A stretch of DNA of 64,000 bases. Source: Pandoraea nosoerga. GTDB lineage: Bacteria; Pseudomonadota; Gammaproteobacteria; Burkholderiales; Burkholderiaceae. Below are positions 63,227-64,000 of the stretch, piece after piece. How positions within the stretch are numbered: the first letter of the stretch is position 1; each line of letters begins with the position of its first letter. The DNA is taken from positions 1 to 64,000 of the forward strand of contig NZ_CABPSC010000020.1 in assembly GCF_902459585.1 (NCBI RefSeq), in the 5' to 3' direction. The notes below the pieces were generated by a model. That model saw only the letters and a program-made list of their open reading frames with translations, searched no databases and had not been told where the DNA came from. The position numbers and the translations under genes were made by a program.

Positions 63227-64000
63227 ATGGGATTCGACAACTTCTTGCGCACTCTGGGCGAGGTCGGTACGCGATCGCGACAGCGCTGGCAGACGTGGCG
63301 CGCACAGACGCCAGGCGTCGGCGCTCAGCTGCGCGGTGCGCTGCCGATCGTGCTCGCGGCCGGCGCCATCACGGCGGCGACCGTTGCGTGGTACGCCCGT
63401 GACACGGGCTACGCGCCGCTCTTCGGCCAGCACCAGCGCATTTCGGTCGAGCAGGCCGCCGGCGTGCTCGACGCCGAGCAGATCCCGTTTCGCATGCATC
63501 CCGAGACCGGCGCGATCCTCGTGCCGCATGACCGGCTCGGCCGTGCGCGTCTCGCACTGGCCGCCAGGGGCGTGACACCGGAGCTGCCGCCCGGGGCGTG
63601 ACACCGGAGCTGCCGCCCGGGCTCGAGCTGGTCGACCGCGACGAGCGCCTGGGCGTGCGCCAGTTCGTGCAGGACGTGCGTTTTCGTCGCGGCCTCGAGG
63701 GGGAGTTGTCGCGCACCATCATGTCGATCGACGCGGTGGACGCCGCGCGCGTCCACATCGCGCTCGCGCCGCAGACGTCGTTCGTGACCAACACGAAGGC
63801 GTCGGCGAGCGCATCGGTGCTGGTTTCGGTACGCCCCGGCCAGAAACTCACACCGCAGCAGGTGAGCGCCATCGTGAAGCTGGTAGCGGGCAGCGTGAAC
63901 GGTCTGGCGGCGCAGGACGTGTCCATCGTCGACCAGCACGGCACGCCGCTTAGCGCGAACCTCGATCTCGACGAGGCCATGCATGGCGACGCGCAAGCGC
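63227..64000 (+). pseudogene. fliF: Flagellar MS-ring protein FliF, 5' part, frameshifted by a 26-bp duplication (runs off the window)
   Basis: FliF forms the membrane ring at the flagellar base. The first frame (ATG 63227 to stop 63601) gives 124 residues with a membrane helix (LPIVLAAGAITAATVAWYA) and the ring-building start GYAPLFGQHQRISVEQAAGV, then IPFRMHPETGAILVPHDRL. The homology continues in another frame from 63619: LELVDRDERLGVRQFVQDVR, GLEGELSRTIMSIDAVDAAR and the SVNGLAAQDVSIVDQHG block, open to the window end. The break coincides with an exact tandem repeat of 26 bp (63567-63592 and 63593-63618). Dropping one copy rejoins ELPPG to LELV without loss. It may be a true mutation, a phase-variable switch or an assembly error. 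A GTG at 63215 is an alternative start. Confidence 0.88.
63567..63618. repeat. Exact 26-bp tandem duplication inside fliF
   Basis: The unit beginning GGGGCGTGACACCGGAGCTG occurs twice back to back without mismatch. Its length is not a multiple of three, so it shifts the reading frame and creates the TGA at 63599. Confidence 0.97.

Overview
The window is GC-rich beta-proteobacterial DNA, almost certainly from the Burkholderiaceae and most plausibly Pandoraea or a close relative. The signs are a Burkholderia-type 5S rRNA end, a cyoABCD-SURF1 quinol oxidase block, an OmpC-type porin beside aromatic-acid genes, and dense coding on both strands. The genus is an inference from gene content and style; no search was run.

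Layout. 1-97: 3' end of a 5S rRNA gene and a strong terminator closing an rrn operon. 334-4436: OPT-family transporter (minus) and a DHA2 drug-type exporter (plus), divergent across an intergenic region with eight 9-bp repeats. 4510-7431: aroQ and an MHS-type transporter facing an IclR regulator, probably a quinate/shikimate unit. 7464-13286: an S11 D,D-peptidase, a metQNI methionine importer and a secreted gamma-glutamyltransferase. 13755-16113: an M24 peptidase-like protein and a MocR regulator, separated by four perfect 11-bp repeats. 16189-22710: cyoABCD with a SURF1-like gene, and a divergent MFS transporter. 22714-31166: a LysR regulator and a dipeptide-type ABC importer ending in a second, cytoplasmic gamma-glutamyltransferase.

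31492-36359: a five-gene non-canonical chemosensory cassette. It encodes a membrane-bound CheA-like kinase with its own sensor domain and no CheW-type domain, a miniature MCP, two CheX/CheC-like proteins and a CheY. I consider this the most interesting locus.

36525-56380: an aromatic-catabolism island. A MarR regulator, AAHS transporter, porin, ech, vdh, fcs, an acyl-CoA dehydrogenase and an amidohydrolase convert ferulate and p-coumarate to vanillate and 4-hydroxybenzoate. pobA (AraC-controlled) makes protocatechuate, and pcaHGBCD (PcaQ-controlled) takes it to beta-ketoadipate; pcaK imports substrate. The aroQ unit upstream would feed the same pathway through dehydroshikimate. vanAB and pcaIJF are not in the window. 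Three copies of a TCAGG-N3-CCTGA-TATTAA motif look like the MarR operators.

56472-62976: a DUF72 protein, a MarR-ClC chloride channel operon, a small secreted or anchored protein, ahpC and ahpF. 63227-64000: the start of fliF, broken by an exact 26-bp tandem duplication; removing one copy restores the reading frame.
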